Program-made: the position numbers and the translations under genes
Origin: Sclerodactyla briareus
Lineage: Eukaryota > Echinodermata > Holothuroidea > Dendrochirotida > Sclerodactylidae
Reading direction: 5' to 3'
DNA: 64,000 nt
NCBI GenBank assembly: GCA_026419785.1
Contig: JAODTK010005799.1
Location: 1 to 64,000 of the forward strand
The notes under the pieces: model-generated
What the model saw: only the letters and a program-made list of their open reading frames with translations
Told to the model about the DNA's origin: nothing
Database searches by the model: none
Part shown: one piece after another, positions 1 to 11,824 of the stretch
Layout of the letters: each line of letters begins with the position of its first letter
How positions within the stretch are numbered: the stretch's first letter is position 1

Positions 1-214
1 TTAATAAAATGTATGTATATGAAGAAGGATAAGCATAATCAGATGGGTTTGGAGACAGACCAAATTCCCGTCTGAGGGAGAGCCCGGCGAAAGAGAGTCA
101 CACCTTCGCCCCCCCCCCCCCATTTTTAAGGAAATCAACGTTCTTCTTCATTCCGGTTGAATTTTCCAAGTGCCTATGATCGAGACCCAGGTATCCCCCT
201 TTCCCGCAGTTGGC
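1..214. other. Non-coding leader with a 13-base C run
   Basis: No gene is seen. A run of 13 C lies at 109-121. It is one of many long G/C homopolymers in the window. Confidence 0.6.
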
Positions 215-300
215 CCGTCCCACTGTGGTCATGTGGTGGGCGTATCGGACTTGCAGTCGCAAGGAGTTTAGGTCGAACCCGTAGGTGGGGGCGAAACCAA
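215..300 (+). repeat. tRNA-derived SINE head (probable)
   Basis: The sequence has the layout of a pol III promoter. A tRNA-like 5' half (TGTGGTCATGTGGTGGGCG) is followed by a CTTGCAGTCGCAAG anticodon-arm-like segment, and then by a B-box-like GGTCGAACCC at 271-280. It lacks a clean cloverleaf, so a functional tRNA is unlikely and a SINE head fits better. The SINE body and tail are not defined. Confidence 0.45.
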
Positions 301-1129
301 AACACTGGAAAGATTAACATGTTTTCAAACTTTGGTTTCCTCGAATTTTACAATAGTGAAAATAGTTGAAAAAAGTGGAAAATTATACGTATGTTTAGGA
401 GACACCAAGGGTGTCTTTGAACGTACGTACACCTGTTCACTTGGTGATTGAAGTGTTGTCAACAAAACTAAGGGAAATCAAAGGTTTCAAAATGGTTAGT
501 TTGTGTTATCGCAACATATAGTAAGCAACTTTATAGGCAATTTACAGTATACAGTTTATACATAAATCATGCTGTTTGTCTTCCTTTATTTGAAACGTAC
601 GTAACACCTAAAAGCCATTACTGCAATATAGTAAATATAAAGTGCATCACCGACATGTTCATTTGGGGTATTCTTCATGTCATATTAAGCTGAACAAAAT
701 GCAAGCATCCTTCCTATTTTATTCTAAGGACGATTTTTTTCAAATGTCCTACTTTGTTGCCGAGTATTGTGGCCGTGTCCATACAGCGGTGGTGATTATT
801 GTCTATCTTGAATAATCTTGTAGGCCTAGTCAAGAGACGAGCAGTCGGGTCATCACTTGTATTAGCAAAAATGCCTTCTGTTTTAGTTTTTTCACATTTA
901 TCTACGCGGAGGTAAATATTTCCCCATTCGATTACAGATTCGCTACAAGCCTGCGAATATCGCAGACAGGCGGCAACGGTGTTCGGTTCCGGCCAGCATG
1001 ATGTTGAATTAGAAAAAAAAATACTAGTTCAATGTATTAATTAGGCATGTTATACATCATATATTCCATCATGTTTCGCAAATCGTAATGAGGTTTTTAA
1101 TTGTCGATGGTGTTAATTTTCATATTTCA
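301..1129. other. No recognisable feature
   Basis: AT-rich, stop-dense sequence on both strands. No exon, RNA gene or repeat was recognised. Confidence 0.5.
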
Positions 1130-1260
1130 TTTGCGTCACAAATTTTAGGGGGGGACAGACCCCCCCCTCATAAATTTGGGGGGGGGATGAATCCCTTCCC
1201 CCCTCCCCCCCACACCCCGCCGTCGCCCCCACTTCCGCGCCTATGAGTCTTGACTGTGCT
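1130..1260 (-). repeat. G/C-tract dispersed element
   Basis: Alternating G and C runs (G at about 1147-1155, C at about 1160-1167, G at about 1179-1187, then several C runs) end in a CGCGCCTATGAG-like end. On the minus strand this matches the pattern of the other small G-tract elements here: a GGCGTAG-like terminus followed by G runs. It is non-coding. Confidence 0.45.
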
Positions 1261-1878
1261 GCACAACTATTGCAGGCTAATTTTATATACGGGAAATAGC
1301 AAATCAAAATCTAAACTAAAAGAAGAAGGTTGTATTAAAACTCTCCTGTGATTCAGATATGGTAAATATCTGTCACCTTTAATCATGTTTTTGTTTGACG
1401 AACTTGACAACACAAATATCGATAGAGAATAGCCGTTATGTACACACGGGGGAAAGGGAGGAAAAATTGTTAATTGTGTCAAATAAACCAAATTTTGCCC
1501 CCAAGTTTGTTGTCCTCTCTCAATAAAGTACTGTTAACACCTACAACCCTACTACAGCATCCTCTCTCATAAACTAATTAATTTTCCAATGGAAATTAAT
1601 GTATAATTTAATAAAGGTAATAATATTTGCAGGGTTGAGTGCAAGTGGACACGGGCTGCTGTGGTCTTGGCATACACATGCAAAAACTTTCAATGGCTTA
1701 TAACGCGTAGCAGAAAGTTGCGTTTAATGAACGTGGGGTTCGGCACTGATGCATCAATTTTTTTTCTCCGCTATTCAGATTAGCCATTTATAATTCATCC
1801 TGCGTTGTCTCTAAGGTCTCTCGCTCACTGTATTGATAGCTTAGTCTGAAGTGTCAGCTTGTATCCTTTGCAAATCAG
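1261..1878. other. No recognisable feature
   Basis: No gene seen. The last bases (CCTTTGCAAATCAG) could be a splice acceptor for the next feature. Confidence 0.4.
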
Positions 1879-2234
1879 AAAAGAGAGCGGGGTAGCAATC
1901 AGATGAGGGATTCCCCAGCCCCAGGGTGAAGACGGAAAAGACCAACGAGGGAAGAGCCGAAAATCGGCAGGGGAGTCAAAGACCGCCAGCGGCAAGAAAG
2001 GAGATGAGTCAAAGGTCAAGGTCAAAAAGGCAAAGGTCAAAGGAGAGAAGGCTGCCGGACCCAAGGGGGAGGGCCGGGGTCAAAGGTCATGAGAAGGCCA
2101 AAGGGCATGAGTCTTCCGAGGAGAAGGCGAGCCACAAGAAGGCGAAGAAGGAGGAATCGGAGAGAAGCGGAAGGGGAAAAAAATTGAGCAAGAAGGAAAA
2201 GGAGGTGGGGTGGGGGTTCATTATCAATGGGTAG
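1879..2234 (+). CDS. Putative lysine/glutamate-rich exon, function unknown
   Basis: This stretch stands out from its surroundings: it is purine- and GC-rich, and two overlapping plus-strand frames give Lys/Glu/Ser-rich peptides. One frame has KTASGKKGDESKVKVKKAK. The other has GHESSEEKASHKKAKKEE and runs to a TAG at 2232-2234. A single indel near 2090 would join them. It begins after a CAAATCAG acceptor-like site. Similar composition occurs in linker regions of nucleolar and chromatin proteins, but no domain is visible and the family cannot be named. It may be an exon of one gene with the candidates at 3056, 6990, 8178 and 11825, which lie on the same strand. A purine-rich repeat is the alternative. 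Confidence 0.35.
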
Positions 2235-3055
2235 CCATAACCGATATATCGATATCTGTTTTATACCAATTACCTTATTAGCATGCCTCTAAAAAAAACT
2301 ACAATATGGAAGAGTGCATCAAATTCCCAAGAGTTAGAAAAAGAGTCTTGTTGACTTCCCACCGGCATTTCCGGATCATCCTATATTGCTTTCATACACC
2401 ATCGTCTACACCAGGTGTTTTTGAAACACAACTACTTGCCTTACCAAAACACCACCCAAAGACCACAGATGACGCTGACCTTCACTTAATAAGCTCATTG
2501 AACAGGGATTTATGATCCCCAGCTATCCGTTATTGCGATATTCTATTCTGATTGGACAGTCCGACTGGCTAACTTCAGCCATCCGTATTTCTGCAGTAAC
2601 AGACAGTGTCAGAGTAACTCAACATTCAAATAGGTACTTGTTTTGTTGCATGAAAATGAGGAAACTATAACGTAAAAGTCACTGTCGCTTAATGGGTGTT
2701 CAGCACACTAGAAAGTAATCTGCACTGCACATTGTAGGATACAATGTGTTAAACATACAGGGAGAGGATTTCCCCAGAGTGTCATCTCTTTACAGCTACG
2801 GTTTGATTTGACACAATACAGGGGGCCATCACACACTCTGCCTTTGCAACTTGAGTGGTTTACGCGGTAACTATTGTGTAATAGGGACTCTGTTCAACGA
2901 AGGATGGTCTGTGAGTATGTAATGTAGTAAACAAATACTACAAATTGACATAATTGCATTTTATTCCGGATCTATCCGTTCAGATGCGTGTACCTCATTG
3001 TTCATTTTCATTGGTTCATTCCTCCAATTTCACCTCTTCATACAGCCCTCTACAG
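2235..3055. other. No recognisable feature (possible intron)
   Basis: Stop-dense. If the flanking exon candidates are real, this is intronic. Confidence 0.35.
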
Positions 3056-3173
3056 ATAAGGAGGAGAGGCACCCTAGTAAAGACAGAGTTCAGAGGTCAG
3101 ACAGCGGCGCATTCAAATTCCAGCCAGGGTCCGTTAACTGTCCCGGAAAACCTCTCCACAGAGCGAATCCCTG
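3056..3173 (+). CDS. Putative charged internal exon, function unknown
   Basis: The sequence follows an acceptor-like CCCTCTACAG and can end at a weak donor (CTG then GTAGAG). Two frames are open across it. The phase-2 reading starts KEERHPSKDRVQRSD and the phase-0 reading includes TVPENLSTERIPGRG. Both are hydrophilic, with no recognisable domain. The acceptor and matching strand are the only support for linking it to the 1879 candidate. Confidence 0.28.
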
Positions 3174-5259
3174 GTAGAGGTTGGTAGGAAGATGTATTGG
3201 GGGAAAAAATATCATGATTCACCAAATTTTGTTTTATACTTCAAAATCTAAATCCCATGTTCATGTAGGTATTTTAGTGCAGTTAAAAAAGACCCCCCTC
3301 CCCATCAATAAGGAGATTGATAGAAAAATAGAATAGTGGCACCAGACACTTTGTAATAGTGACGTCCAAAGCTTCAGACCGCTGCAGCACAGATGCTATC
3401 TAATTAACTGGTTGGTCATCTCAGGCTCTCAGAATGATTCCACACTGCTAATGTATGTGTGATGCACTGCATCGCCAATGGACTAGAGGAAGATTCTAGT
3501 GCCTGAAATTGGGCCAAATAGGCGGTGGACAGGCTGGTTAATCAGAATGCTAGAAAATGGGAGTGAAACAATACTAACCACTTGTTGCCCCCCCCCCACA
3601 CAACATGTAATGTGTCAGGATTGGATAAGCTTCAAGTCAGCATTTTGGACTCGAGGACACAATATCCATTGCTCCACCCAACCAGGGCAATGAATTGAAA
3701 AGTCTGAGGATAAACTTTTCTTTGCATCAACGTACGGCACATGAGCTCCCCAGGATTGCTGGAGTGGTGCCTGGTGTGATCGGGGTAACCATCTTGTGAG
3801 GCGCTTTGCGCATTGTAGTGGGGGGGGGGGGGGGACCGAGATAATGTTGAAATTGAAGAGGCATTGAAGTGGCATTTTATCTCGAAACACTATGGAAGTT
3901 TGAAATTAAACACTTGGAGATGGCAGAGAGACAGAGAAGATTGCTTCAAAACGTACATATATGGAATGACTTTTTATAACACTTGAGTTTCAAAAAACTC
4001 ATCAGTTTCTGTGTTATTTACAATTTGAGCAGGCATCATCAAGTTTTCCCCCCCTCCATCCCGGAATAATGGATGCTTTCGTTTTGCATGGATATTTAAT
4101 GCAGAATATAGCACACGTATATCGGAAATTATTGCAATAACAATCATTTGACAATGTACCGTTTTGATTGCAATGAGGTGGTTCTCCATTGGGACTTCAT
4201 GCAAAGTTTGATGGTTGTCAGTGCTACCAGATGGACAATGCTTGAAAAAAAAAAAAAAAAAAAAAAAAAGTCTTCATGTAAGTTGGGGTGTGTGCGGCAT
4301 GCAAATCCTGTGTGCATTAGATCAACTTTGTCAAGTCAAAGCTTGTTCATATTTGTAATCTCTGGTGCAAAGTCACATGATATCTACCTAGATCTTTCAA
4401 TATGAACCATTTTTAGGTCAATGGGGGAATGTAATAGCGTCACAGGACAAATTACTGCAAAATGTATGTGGTCTACTTCCACACCCATTGTTCTTTGACT
4501 TTCAGATCCACAAAAGAACGGGAATTAGATGTGGAAGCCCAGTGGTAATGTGGGGATTTTTTTGTCATTTAGGTGCTGCCAGTGCCATGTCAAAGTCCCC
4601 AGTCAATAGAACCATTTGAGGCAAGGTTTGTATGCTAGGCACAGAAAAGAATATACATTGTTATGCCAACAGTGATATCCCAAGTTTGGGAGGCCCACAC
4701 AAAATTTCTAGGTGAGCTAGGGTACCAGTTGTGACATGTTGACTATTGGGAAATACAAACCTGAAGGACATACATGGGAAGAATAAACGTATTTAAAGTT
4801 CAAAATTGAGTTGTCCAGTTCGGAAGAAATGAGTTGAGGAAACAGCCCAAGCTCGAGAAGGGTCATGTGTACAGTAGTGCTCTATACTCTATTATACCAT
4901 TCTAATCACCATATTGAAACATTAAGAAATTATGTGAAATTCAATTCAGAAATATGTCATGCTGAAATGACGTCAAGTTTATCCAGTTCCAGTAGTTTAG
5001 TTTACCATCTCTTATTTGTCCTCTTGACTCACAGGAAAATTCGTGCAGCATGCAGGAAAAAAGGAGAAGTGAGTAAGGTTGTAATTATTTCGTGGGGGGG
5101 GGGGGGGAGGAGGAGGTGATGTCCGAGGGTAGTTTATACCAATCACTCAGTCTCATGAGCAGGATCTGGCTGTCAGTCTGATCTGATGATGTGTGTCCAC
5201 GGACGAAACAGAATAGGTGTTCAACTCCCTGCCTCATCGCGCTCCATGGACTGCCATTT
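3174..5259. other. Non-coding with long homopolymers
   Basis: No gene seen. It contains C10 (3588-3597), G15 (3820-3834), A25 (4245-4269) and G14 (5094-5107). The A25 run could be the tail of a retroposed sequence, but no source body was recognised upstream. Confidence 0.5.
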
Positions 5260-5690
5260 GACACTCCTATCTGACATTTACCTTCCACTATTTGAGAATG
5301 GAAACCAACAGAACAAAAGAAATCATCAACCACCCCAAAGACCCTTTGACCCATCCATCACTGCTTATCTCTCAGCAGGGAACCTGATCACCCCTGACAT
5401 GTACCTTCCATACTGAAATGAAAAACCACAAAACAAAAAAAATCATCAACCACCAACATCAACCACCCCAGTAACCACTTTGCGCATACATCACTGTCTG
5501 AGCTCTCAGGCAGGAACCTGATCACTCTGGCATGTACCCCTTCCATATCTGAGAATGGAAACACCAAAACAAAATCATCAACCACTCCCGTATACCACTT
5601 TGCCATACATCACTGCTGAGCTCTCAGCATAGAACCTGATCACCATTCTGGCATGTACCTTCCATATCTGAGAGAAAACCATATAACAAA
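5260..5690. repeat. Minisatellite, unit about 120-135 bp, about 3.5 copies
   Basis: The block ATGTACCTTCCATAtctgagaatgg recurs near 5276, 5398, 5532 and 5653. Each is followed by an A-rich stretch, AAATCATCAACCAC, a CATCACTG segment and GGAACCTGATCAC. Copies differ by substitutions and indels. The minus-strand reading frames through it are by-products of the repeat. Confidence 0.75.
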
Positions 5691-6989
5691 CCATCAAAGA
5701 CCCGATACCGGACATATGGTATCCATGAAAGCAGGACCCACTCGTGCTTGCTAAACCTTGTTCCCAGCATCTCACCACAATAGTGTGCTCAGGTGACACT
5801 AAGATTGAGGGAGCAGAAGAGTGCAAACTGTATGCCCTATCACAATAGAGTGCCCACTTGTAATGGGTGTAGGGTTTTGAACAGCTCGATGTCTACAGCA
5901 TCAGTCATTAATATATTCAGAGTTGATATCTTGCAATGCATTCAAAGACCATGTTTTTGATGCTAAAATACTACATAAAAGGTCTGTATTAGCACTACGG
6001 AGCTATAAACGGAGAGGTTGTGAAGCAGTGTTCATGGTTTCAATTGAGGACTGTTCCATAAGACACAAAGCGGGAAGGGGGAATGGGGCTGCACGATACC
6101 ATGTTTCACACCGACCAAGACAGAAAGAGCATTGTATGTACCATTTACATTCCAAAATGTGACCACCATTTTGCATGGGCAACACACAGGCTCATAGGGT
6201 AGGTGGCCTGTTGTGCACACACAGTAGGGAAACCCTGCAATCAGGTTCCCCTAACCATTAATTGTATAAACAGCAATTAACAAAGCTCTAAAGTAAGTCA
6301 ATGATATAACCCCACTTGAGTCTGACAAGAAATCATGTAGGCTGAAAAACAACTTTACAGGCCAGAGAAAAAGCTTAATTGACATAAAGCTTTAACTGGG
6401 GGCCGGGTGGAGCAAAACTTTCAATTTTACATCCCATAGAAAAGACTCTAATGTAAACCTTCGAACTCCTTCGTAGGGCAAGGGGGCCACTCGTAGGTTC
6501 ATGCCAGCGTTTGAATAGGCTCTTCAGTATAGTACGGCTGCGGTGTGACTAGCACTATGCCAGAACAGGAGAGGGATTATTGATCATGGTACTGCCTAGG
6601 CTGCCGAGATGGACCATCCCAGATTCCTACGACCGTTTTGAGGACCAAGAGGAAGAGACATGCAGACTTATATTTTATCTAATAAATAGTATTTAATGTC
6701 AGAGGGATTCAAAAGTTCAAACCAATTTTTCAGCCAAATCATTTTGACAGAGAACCTCCTTTGAAACCTGCCAGTAAATAACTCAGGAATGGAGCGTAGT
6801 GTGGTCTCTGAGTGGTTTCCTGTGGTATGGAATTAATTAAGTGTTTGTAGGATTGCTCTATTCGGACGGCTACTTTCCTGAATCTCCAAATGTTGTGATT
6901 GAGGAATTGTTCCCTCATTTAATCGGTACAAGATTAAAACCAATTGTTGGATGGTGACAGTAACATGCATGTTTTTTACTCCACCACAG
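5691..6989. other. No recognisable feature
   Basis: No gene or repeat recognised. The end (GTTTTTTACTCCACCACAG) is a good acceptor-like tract. Confidence 0.4.
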
Positions 6990-7070
6990 AGCAGAGACCG
7001 GGGTGAGCTGGATTCGAATAAGGACGCGGAAGAGAAGTCTGAGAAGCGGCGGTCTGCACCGCATCGATGA
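6990..7070 (+). CDS. Putative charged exon, function unknown
   Basis: A pyrimidine-rich tract and ACCACAG acceptor precede a phase-0 reading SRDRGELDSNKDAEEKSEKR, which continues six codons to a TGA at 7068-7070. The peptide is highly charged, like the candidates at 1879 and 8178. No domain is recognised. It could be a terminal exon, or an exon whose donor is hidden by an indel. Confidence 0.3.
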   Translation, partial: SRDRGELDSNKDAEEKSEKRRSAPHR

Positions 7071-7319
7071 GTGGCTCAATGAACAAAAGAGACGGCGGAG
7101 ATGACTTCCCCACCATGTCCGAAAAATAAAAAGAATAGCTCACACGGCTTAGCTCGAGAAACCTCATGGAGACAGGTCAAGAAAGGTTCAAACTCTTTCC
7201 TTCTATGGACGTATTCAGCACCTTGACAGTTGTCCACACCAGAAAATCTTGCAAGTAATATTAGAGCCTAATAACTGTGGCATATCCGTTAACTTGTTCC
7301 TCAATGTCCCCATGACTCC

Positions 7320-7675
7320 TGTAAAGAAGTACTACTTGCCTAGGGGTAAACTGAAGTGTTGGTTGATCTTTGATGGGCTTCAAAGCCCCCAAGTTCCTCG
7401 GAGGAGCTCCTTCTCGTCGCCTCATCACTTGATCTTGAGGACATCACATAAGGTGACTGAGGCCTTTTCCATTTGCGCTCTAACGCTTCTGAACACTGCC
7501 ATCGTTATTCGACCTGCCCCTACGTGCAGCACCTGTTGTAAATCTAAGCCTAGAACTTATTTGTTGAATCTTATATGTAATTGTTTGTGAGTGTTGTCCT
7601 TTTTCGGTTCTCAGCGCTTCGTGAACCTTTGGGTTGTAAGGCATCTCGATAAATACGTATTATAAAGATAGTTGA
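7320..7675 (+). pseudogene. 3' end of a CR1/L2-like non-LTR retrotransposon
   Basis: The plus-strand reading at about 7430-7590 has the order typical of the region after the reverse transcriptase domain in CR1/L2/Jockey-type ORF2 proteins: RTSHK, then AFSICALTLLNT (usual pattern AF-V-AP-LWN-LP), then a serine/lysine stretch and a final K-PRTYLLNL. It ends at a TGA near 7588. The following 3' sequence (CAGCGCTTCGTGAACCTTTGGGTTGTAAGGC, then an AT-rich end) matches the usual 3' tail style of these elements, AGCGCTTTG...GGCGCTATATAAA. Frames are interrupted and upstream domains were not found, so this is a 5'-truncated insertion. Confidence 0.65.
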
Positions 7676-8177
7676 TCAGCTGTCGAGCTCAACTATTTCC
7701 TACAGTAGACACGGTCCAGCATGGGTTTGTCGTGCAATCTTGATGCACATGCTCCAACTAATGAACTCGCCAACCAGATCAGTTCAGCATTGTCACATGT
7801 CATATGGAAGGTCGCTCCCGGGACCCTGCAGTGCACACTGCAAGGGCACAGTGTACAGAACAGTATTTCGGAAACTACATCCCTCATGGAAATCACTTGT
7901 TGTAGTAATGCAAAATGGTCAAAATATGCTCAAAACCTAACCTGAGCACAATAGCAGTCCAAATAGGATGGAATCGGGAAACAGTGGTGAGCGTTGTATT
8001 ATAAAAGCCTGGCCATTGGCTATTGTGATGTGTCTTGTTTTTTCCGTGACTGTTCCGGAGCATTGTGTGCTGCAACGTTTTATTGCTTTGTATGGCTTAA
8101 TGACTGGGCATATGGCCGCAGTTTCTCCAACACTCCTTTGTGTCACGTTAGCTACTTACACTTTTTTCATCCCTCAG
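7676..8177. other. No recognisable feature (possible intron)
   Basis: Several short frames on both strands overlap here, none with a domain. It ends in a strong acceptor-like tract (CACTTTTTTCATCCCTCAG). Confidence 0.4.
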
Positions 8178-8315
8178 GCGCACAAGCGGGAACAAATTCG
8201 AGACTCTTCAGAGAATGAGAGGCAAAGGAGCCCCGGGTCCATATGAAGAAGCGCTGAAATTGACAGCGATGACGAGAGCAATATCCTTAACCTTTAAAAC
8301 GACGACGCATACAGG
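8178..8315 (+). CDS. Putative internal exon, function unknown
   Basis: The best splice acceptor in this part of the window (polypyrimidine, then CCCTCAG) precedes this block, and a donor-like AGG-GTAAAT closes it. In phase 1 it is open throughout: NKFETLQRMRGKGAPGPYEE, then an alanine/threonine-rich part. In phase 0 it gives AHKREQIRDSSENERQR and stops at 8244-8246. The hAT-like element begins 330 bp downstream and would lie in the next intron. No family is recognised. Confidence 0.38.
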
Positions 8316-8646
8316 GTAAATGAATACTCGTGTTCATTCAGGTATTGCCAAATTGATTGGGGTGTTGCCAGATAGATACTTCTACTTCTACTTACTGCTG
8401 GTATTGTTCATAAGGGGCTGCGCAAATGTAGCGCCCATCTTATCCAGACTTTATGGGAAAAATTGAAAATTCTAATGCATTTTCCTTCCATTGCAGATTG
8501 AAGTTTGTTGCCAGTTTTTATACCGGAGTTGGCATTTACAGCCTCTCGGTACCAACCTTTTCCATCTTGCTAGCAACCCGCTTACATCACCATCCCCAAT
8601 AACATTTCTGAGCGCGAGATGGTCTATCGGATAGGGGGGGAACGTG
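8316..8646. other. No recognisable feature
   Basis: No gene. G7 at 8634-8640 sits just before the hAT-like terminus. Confidence 0.4.
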
Positions 8647-8659
8647 CAGGTTGGAGGGC

Positions 8660-8760
8660 TCGAGGCCGGCCTCGGCCTCGAGGCGGCCCCTCGAGGCCAG
8701 TTTTGGCGGGGCCTCGGCCTAGGAGGCTGCGGCCTCGGCCTCGGAGCTTCCGGCTACGGA
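8660..8760. repeat. GGCCTC hexamer cluster, left end
   Basis: About 100 bp of repeated CCTCGG/GGCCTC in both orientations, with interspersed CTCGAGG. It is very GC-rich against its surroundings and mirrors the cluster at 10480-10600. Confidence 0.8.
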
Positions 8761-10479
8761 TTTTGGGCCGAGGCCGGACAATATTTTGTTTGTCTTAAAA
8801 AAAGAAACAAATGAAAATTTTATGGCACAAATGATGCTTCAGAATTGTTTGAATCTCGCGACAACATCCACGCAACAAAGTAGCATACTCTGGTATTCAT
8901 CCAAAAGACATGCCGATAAAATGTAATGGCGCTGCGATCGGCCCCAGTTGCAGTTCCCCAGTGCAGTGCTAGAGTGCCGGCTGCCTGCGGAGCTCGCTAG
9001 GTCATAGAATCTTACAGTATGAATGCAATTGCACTCAAAGTGCACACATACGCCTATGTATGCTTAGTGACAAAGCAGCGAATCCTGCACTGGCGCGGTC
9101 ACGAGTGAAAACTCATCGCTCACTGATCGCCCCCCTTATGTCGTAGTAGGAGTAGTTGCCAGATGGAAATTCTAGTGTCCAATGCAAAAAAACTGAGTGC
9201 ATAAGCCTGGCCAATAAAATACGAAGACTATAGTCTGTTTTGCAGATCTAATGTATTTTATATCAATAGAAATCTATATATATAAACTGACCCTGTAGTC
9301 AGTCGTAGGTGTCCATGAGAAAATCACACCAAAATCTATTTGATTCATTCATGCATATATTCCCCACATGGGGAATATTATGGTTTTGTATTCGCCAGCG
9401 CCGCCGCCCCGACGGAGATTTTTCATGTTTAGCGCGATAATCTCCAACGCTTGTGGGTTTTGACTTGAAACTTGCACACATGTTACGAATAAAACTCTCA
9501 GATGAGTTTCAAGCAATGGGGTCGCCCCAATCTCAAGAGGGAGGGCATCCTGTATTTTGACGTTTTTTTTTTTTTTGACATTGCTTCCTGGCCCATTGAT
9601 TGCCTCAAATATTTGGAGATAAACGCTGCTGGTTTAACGGCCCCCAAGGCGATGTGTAGTTAGGGTTGACTTTAGTCGAAGGAGAATCTATGCGTCAGAC
9701 AGTGGGTGTGTGTGTGTGTGAGCCGGATTGTTAACGCAATATCTCGACTCCACCTTGGTGGATCACAGATCATACTTGGTTATGTGGGTTCCCCATTATG
9801 AGTTAGGAGTATATATCCCTATTGTTTTCGGTCAGGCTAAAGGTTCATCTGAGGTCAACAACTCCAGAGCAGCGATGTATCACAAGCCTTTGGCTATCTG
9901 GTTGAGTTGTTGTTAGGTTTGAGTCACTGTATGATTTGGATTTGGGATGACTTATTGAGTGAATGTATTGCATAGCCAAGATGAGATTTTAAAATGAACT
10001 TTTATAGATTTAAAAAAAATTATGTGTCGTACCACCACATTGATTGGATGGGCAGGTCATCTGCCTGATTAAAATCCACAGCCTTTCAGTTGGAAGCAGA
10101 TGGTGCAGCAGAATCAAGTACTCTGCTCCCTCCACAGATGCTGGAAGTTACTTGAGGTTAATGTTCAAAATGCAGGGCAGTGTCCTTAGCATCTAAGGTT
10201 AGTACCTGTCTGCCGGTGCACTATCTAAGAGTCATATTGAAGAGTGTATTTAGTGTGATGGTATAAGTATTAGCATTCATATTTTGCAATTCTGGTACTG
10301 ACTTCAAGAATAAAATGGTTGCATACAACTTTGCTTGTTTCAGGCCTCATTTTCGGGACATTGCAACATTCTGGTCTCCATATATAATCATAATGACTAG
10401 CTATAGCCATGGGGCAGACAAAACAAAATTACTTATGTATTCAAACATGGTACTTTAAAATGTATGCTGTTATATTATT

Positions 10480-10600
10480 GCCCGCCTCGGGCCTCGGCAG
10501 GTGTGGCCTCGGCCTCGGCCTCGGCCTCGGCTCGAGGGTGCGGCCTCGGCCTCGGCCTCGAGGGGGTGCGGCCTCGGCCTCGGCCTTGGCTAGGATGTAG
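10480..10600. repeat. GGCCTC hexamer cluster, right end
   Basis: At least ten near-perfect GGCCTC units, interrupted by GAGGGTGC and GAGGGGGTGC. Reading frames through it encode artefactual Gly/Leu/Arg/Pro periodic peptides. Confidence 0.85.
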
Positions 10601-10619
10601 GGCCTCGACTACAACACTG

Positions 10620-11824
10620 GGGAGTGGGGGGGGGGTGTGTTGTAAATGTTCAAGGTTGTGACTGAGTGTTTGACTTAGATGGGTAAGCAATGGGCATGTC
10701 GTTGTCTTGTTTGTGAGGTCTCACAATCTCCTTCACATGTTACACGACAGAGCCATCGCATATTTAATCCATGCCCCGGTTGAAGAGTTGATAAATGTTG
10801 AGTGTGTAGGTCTGGCGTGAACCCAAGTATTTTGAAGTGAATGTGATATTGGACCAACATGTTGGGGACCATGGGTGCATGCATAAGAATTAGAATAGGG
10901 AAGAACAAATTCAGTGTATCACACCTAGAAGAGAAAGCTGTGGTTGTGGGTTTTTTTGTGGGGGTTGTATTTGACCCAAAGGAAAAATGGAGGGTAATAA
11001 CAATACCTGAGAAGTCTTTCTGCCATCAGAGATACCAAGAGATTTGTCTAGAGGAAGGGGTGGGTGTGTTGAGGTCGCGGACCCAATAGAAGAGCGATCT
11101 TCTTCATAGCCTCACAATCCCTATTGGCAAATGAATGCCATTTGGGCCCCTTGAAACATACTGCTGCTGCAACATTTGATGAACAACAGTAAAAACGTGA
11201 AAAGTCTGAACAAACAAGGGGGTTCGACCCCCCTGCGTATGGTCTTTGGCTGTCATTCTGCCCTGTTACTCTCATTTAGAACTTAGTGAGTTATTGAACA
11301 ATGAGCCTCTATCATAAGGTTTGTTAATAAATTTGATTATCAATTACTCCAAATTTTATGTTTTTGTGACCTCCATATATATTCGAAGATTTGTTAATAG
11401 GAGTTCAACATGCCACTGTGAAATTAGTTCACCTAGGCTATATCTCTCAGGGCCGGAAAATTTGTGTGGATTGTGACTCTGAAACCTAATCTGATAGGCA
11501 TGTGGGCTGATTGTTGGCTTAATAATAACCTACATGGGGCAGAGCAGGGGAGAAGGTAATGGCAAATTCCTGTTAAGTGTTAGATCCAGCACTGGCCCCG
11601 ACTAAGCACCCAAGAGAGGTCTGACCCCTTTGTAGGAGACTTGAGGTTGAGTGTGGGGCAACAAAAACAAAAATCCAGAGTACTACCTCAACAGACCCTG
11701 AGGGAGAAGGCTGCAGAAACCAATGGGCCTAATGATAGCGGAAAAATCCATACAACAGCTGGAAAAAAAAATTGATTGCCGGATGTATTTGTCCTTGACC
11801 CCATTGCCTTCATGTTTCATCCAG
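10620..11824. other. No recognisable gene
   Basis: Contains G8 at about 10626, a perfect GGGGG-TTCGA-CCCCC hairpin near 11218 without tRNA context, and CAGGGCCGG near 11450, which resembles a transposon end. It finishes in an acceptor-like TTCATGTTTCATCCAG. Confidence 0.4.

Larger units (their letters stand above)
8647..10619. mobile_element. hAT-like non-autonomous element with GGCCTC-rich ends
   Basis: The right end, read inward on the minus strand, is CAGTGTTGTAGTCGAGGCC. The left end is CAGGTTGGAGGGCTCGAGGCC. These pair as imperfect terminal inverted repeats of the CAGTG type used by hAT transposons. Inside each terminus lies a cluster of GGCCTC/GAGGCC hexamers (8660-8760 and 10480-10600), as expected for subterminal transposase-binding repeats. 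The flanking 8-mers GGAACGTG and GGGAGTGG are only partly alike, so an 8-bp target duplication is possible but unproven. No hAT transposase or BED finger was found inside, so mobilisation in trans is inferred. Confidence 0.55.

Noticed and set aside
5085-5826. Overlapping minus-strand frames as a repeat-containing protein
   Set aside because: They follow the 120-135 bp minisatellite whose units differ in length, so the frame changes between units.
10409-10690. Gly/Leu/Arg and Pro/Arg/Ala periodic frames
   Set aside because: By-product of GGCCTC hexamers at the end of the hAT-like element.
11215-11236. GGGGGTTCGACCCCC as a tRNA T arm
   Set aside because: No A box, anticodon arm or acceptor stem around it.
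11676-11692. TGAGGTAGTA on the minus strand as a let-7 gene
   Set aside because: Only the first ten bases match and there is no precursor hairpin.
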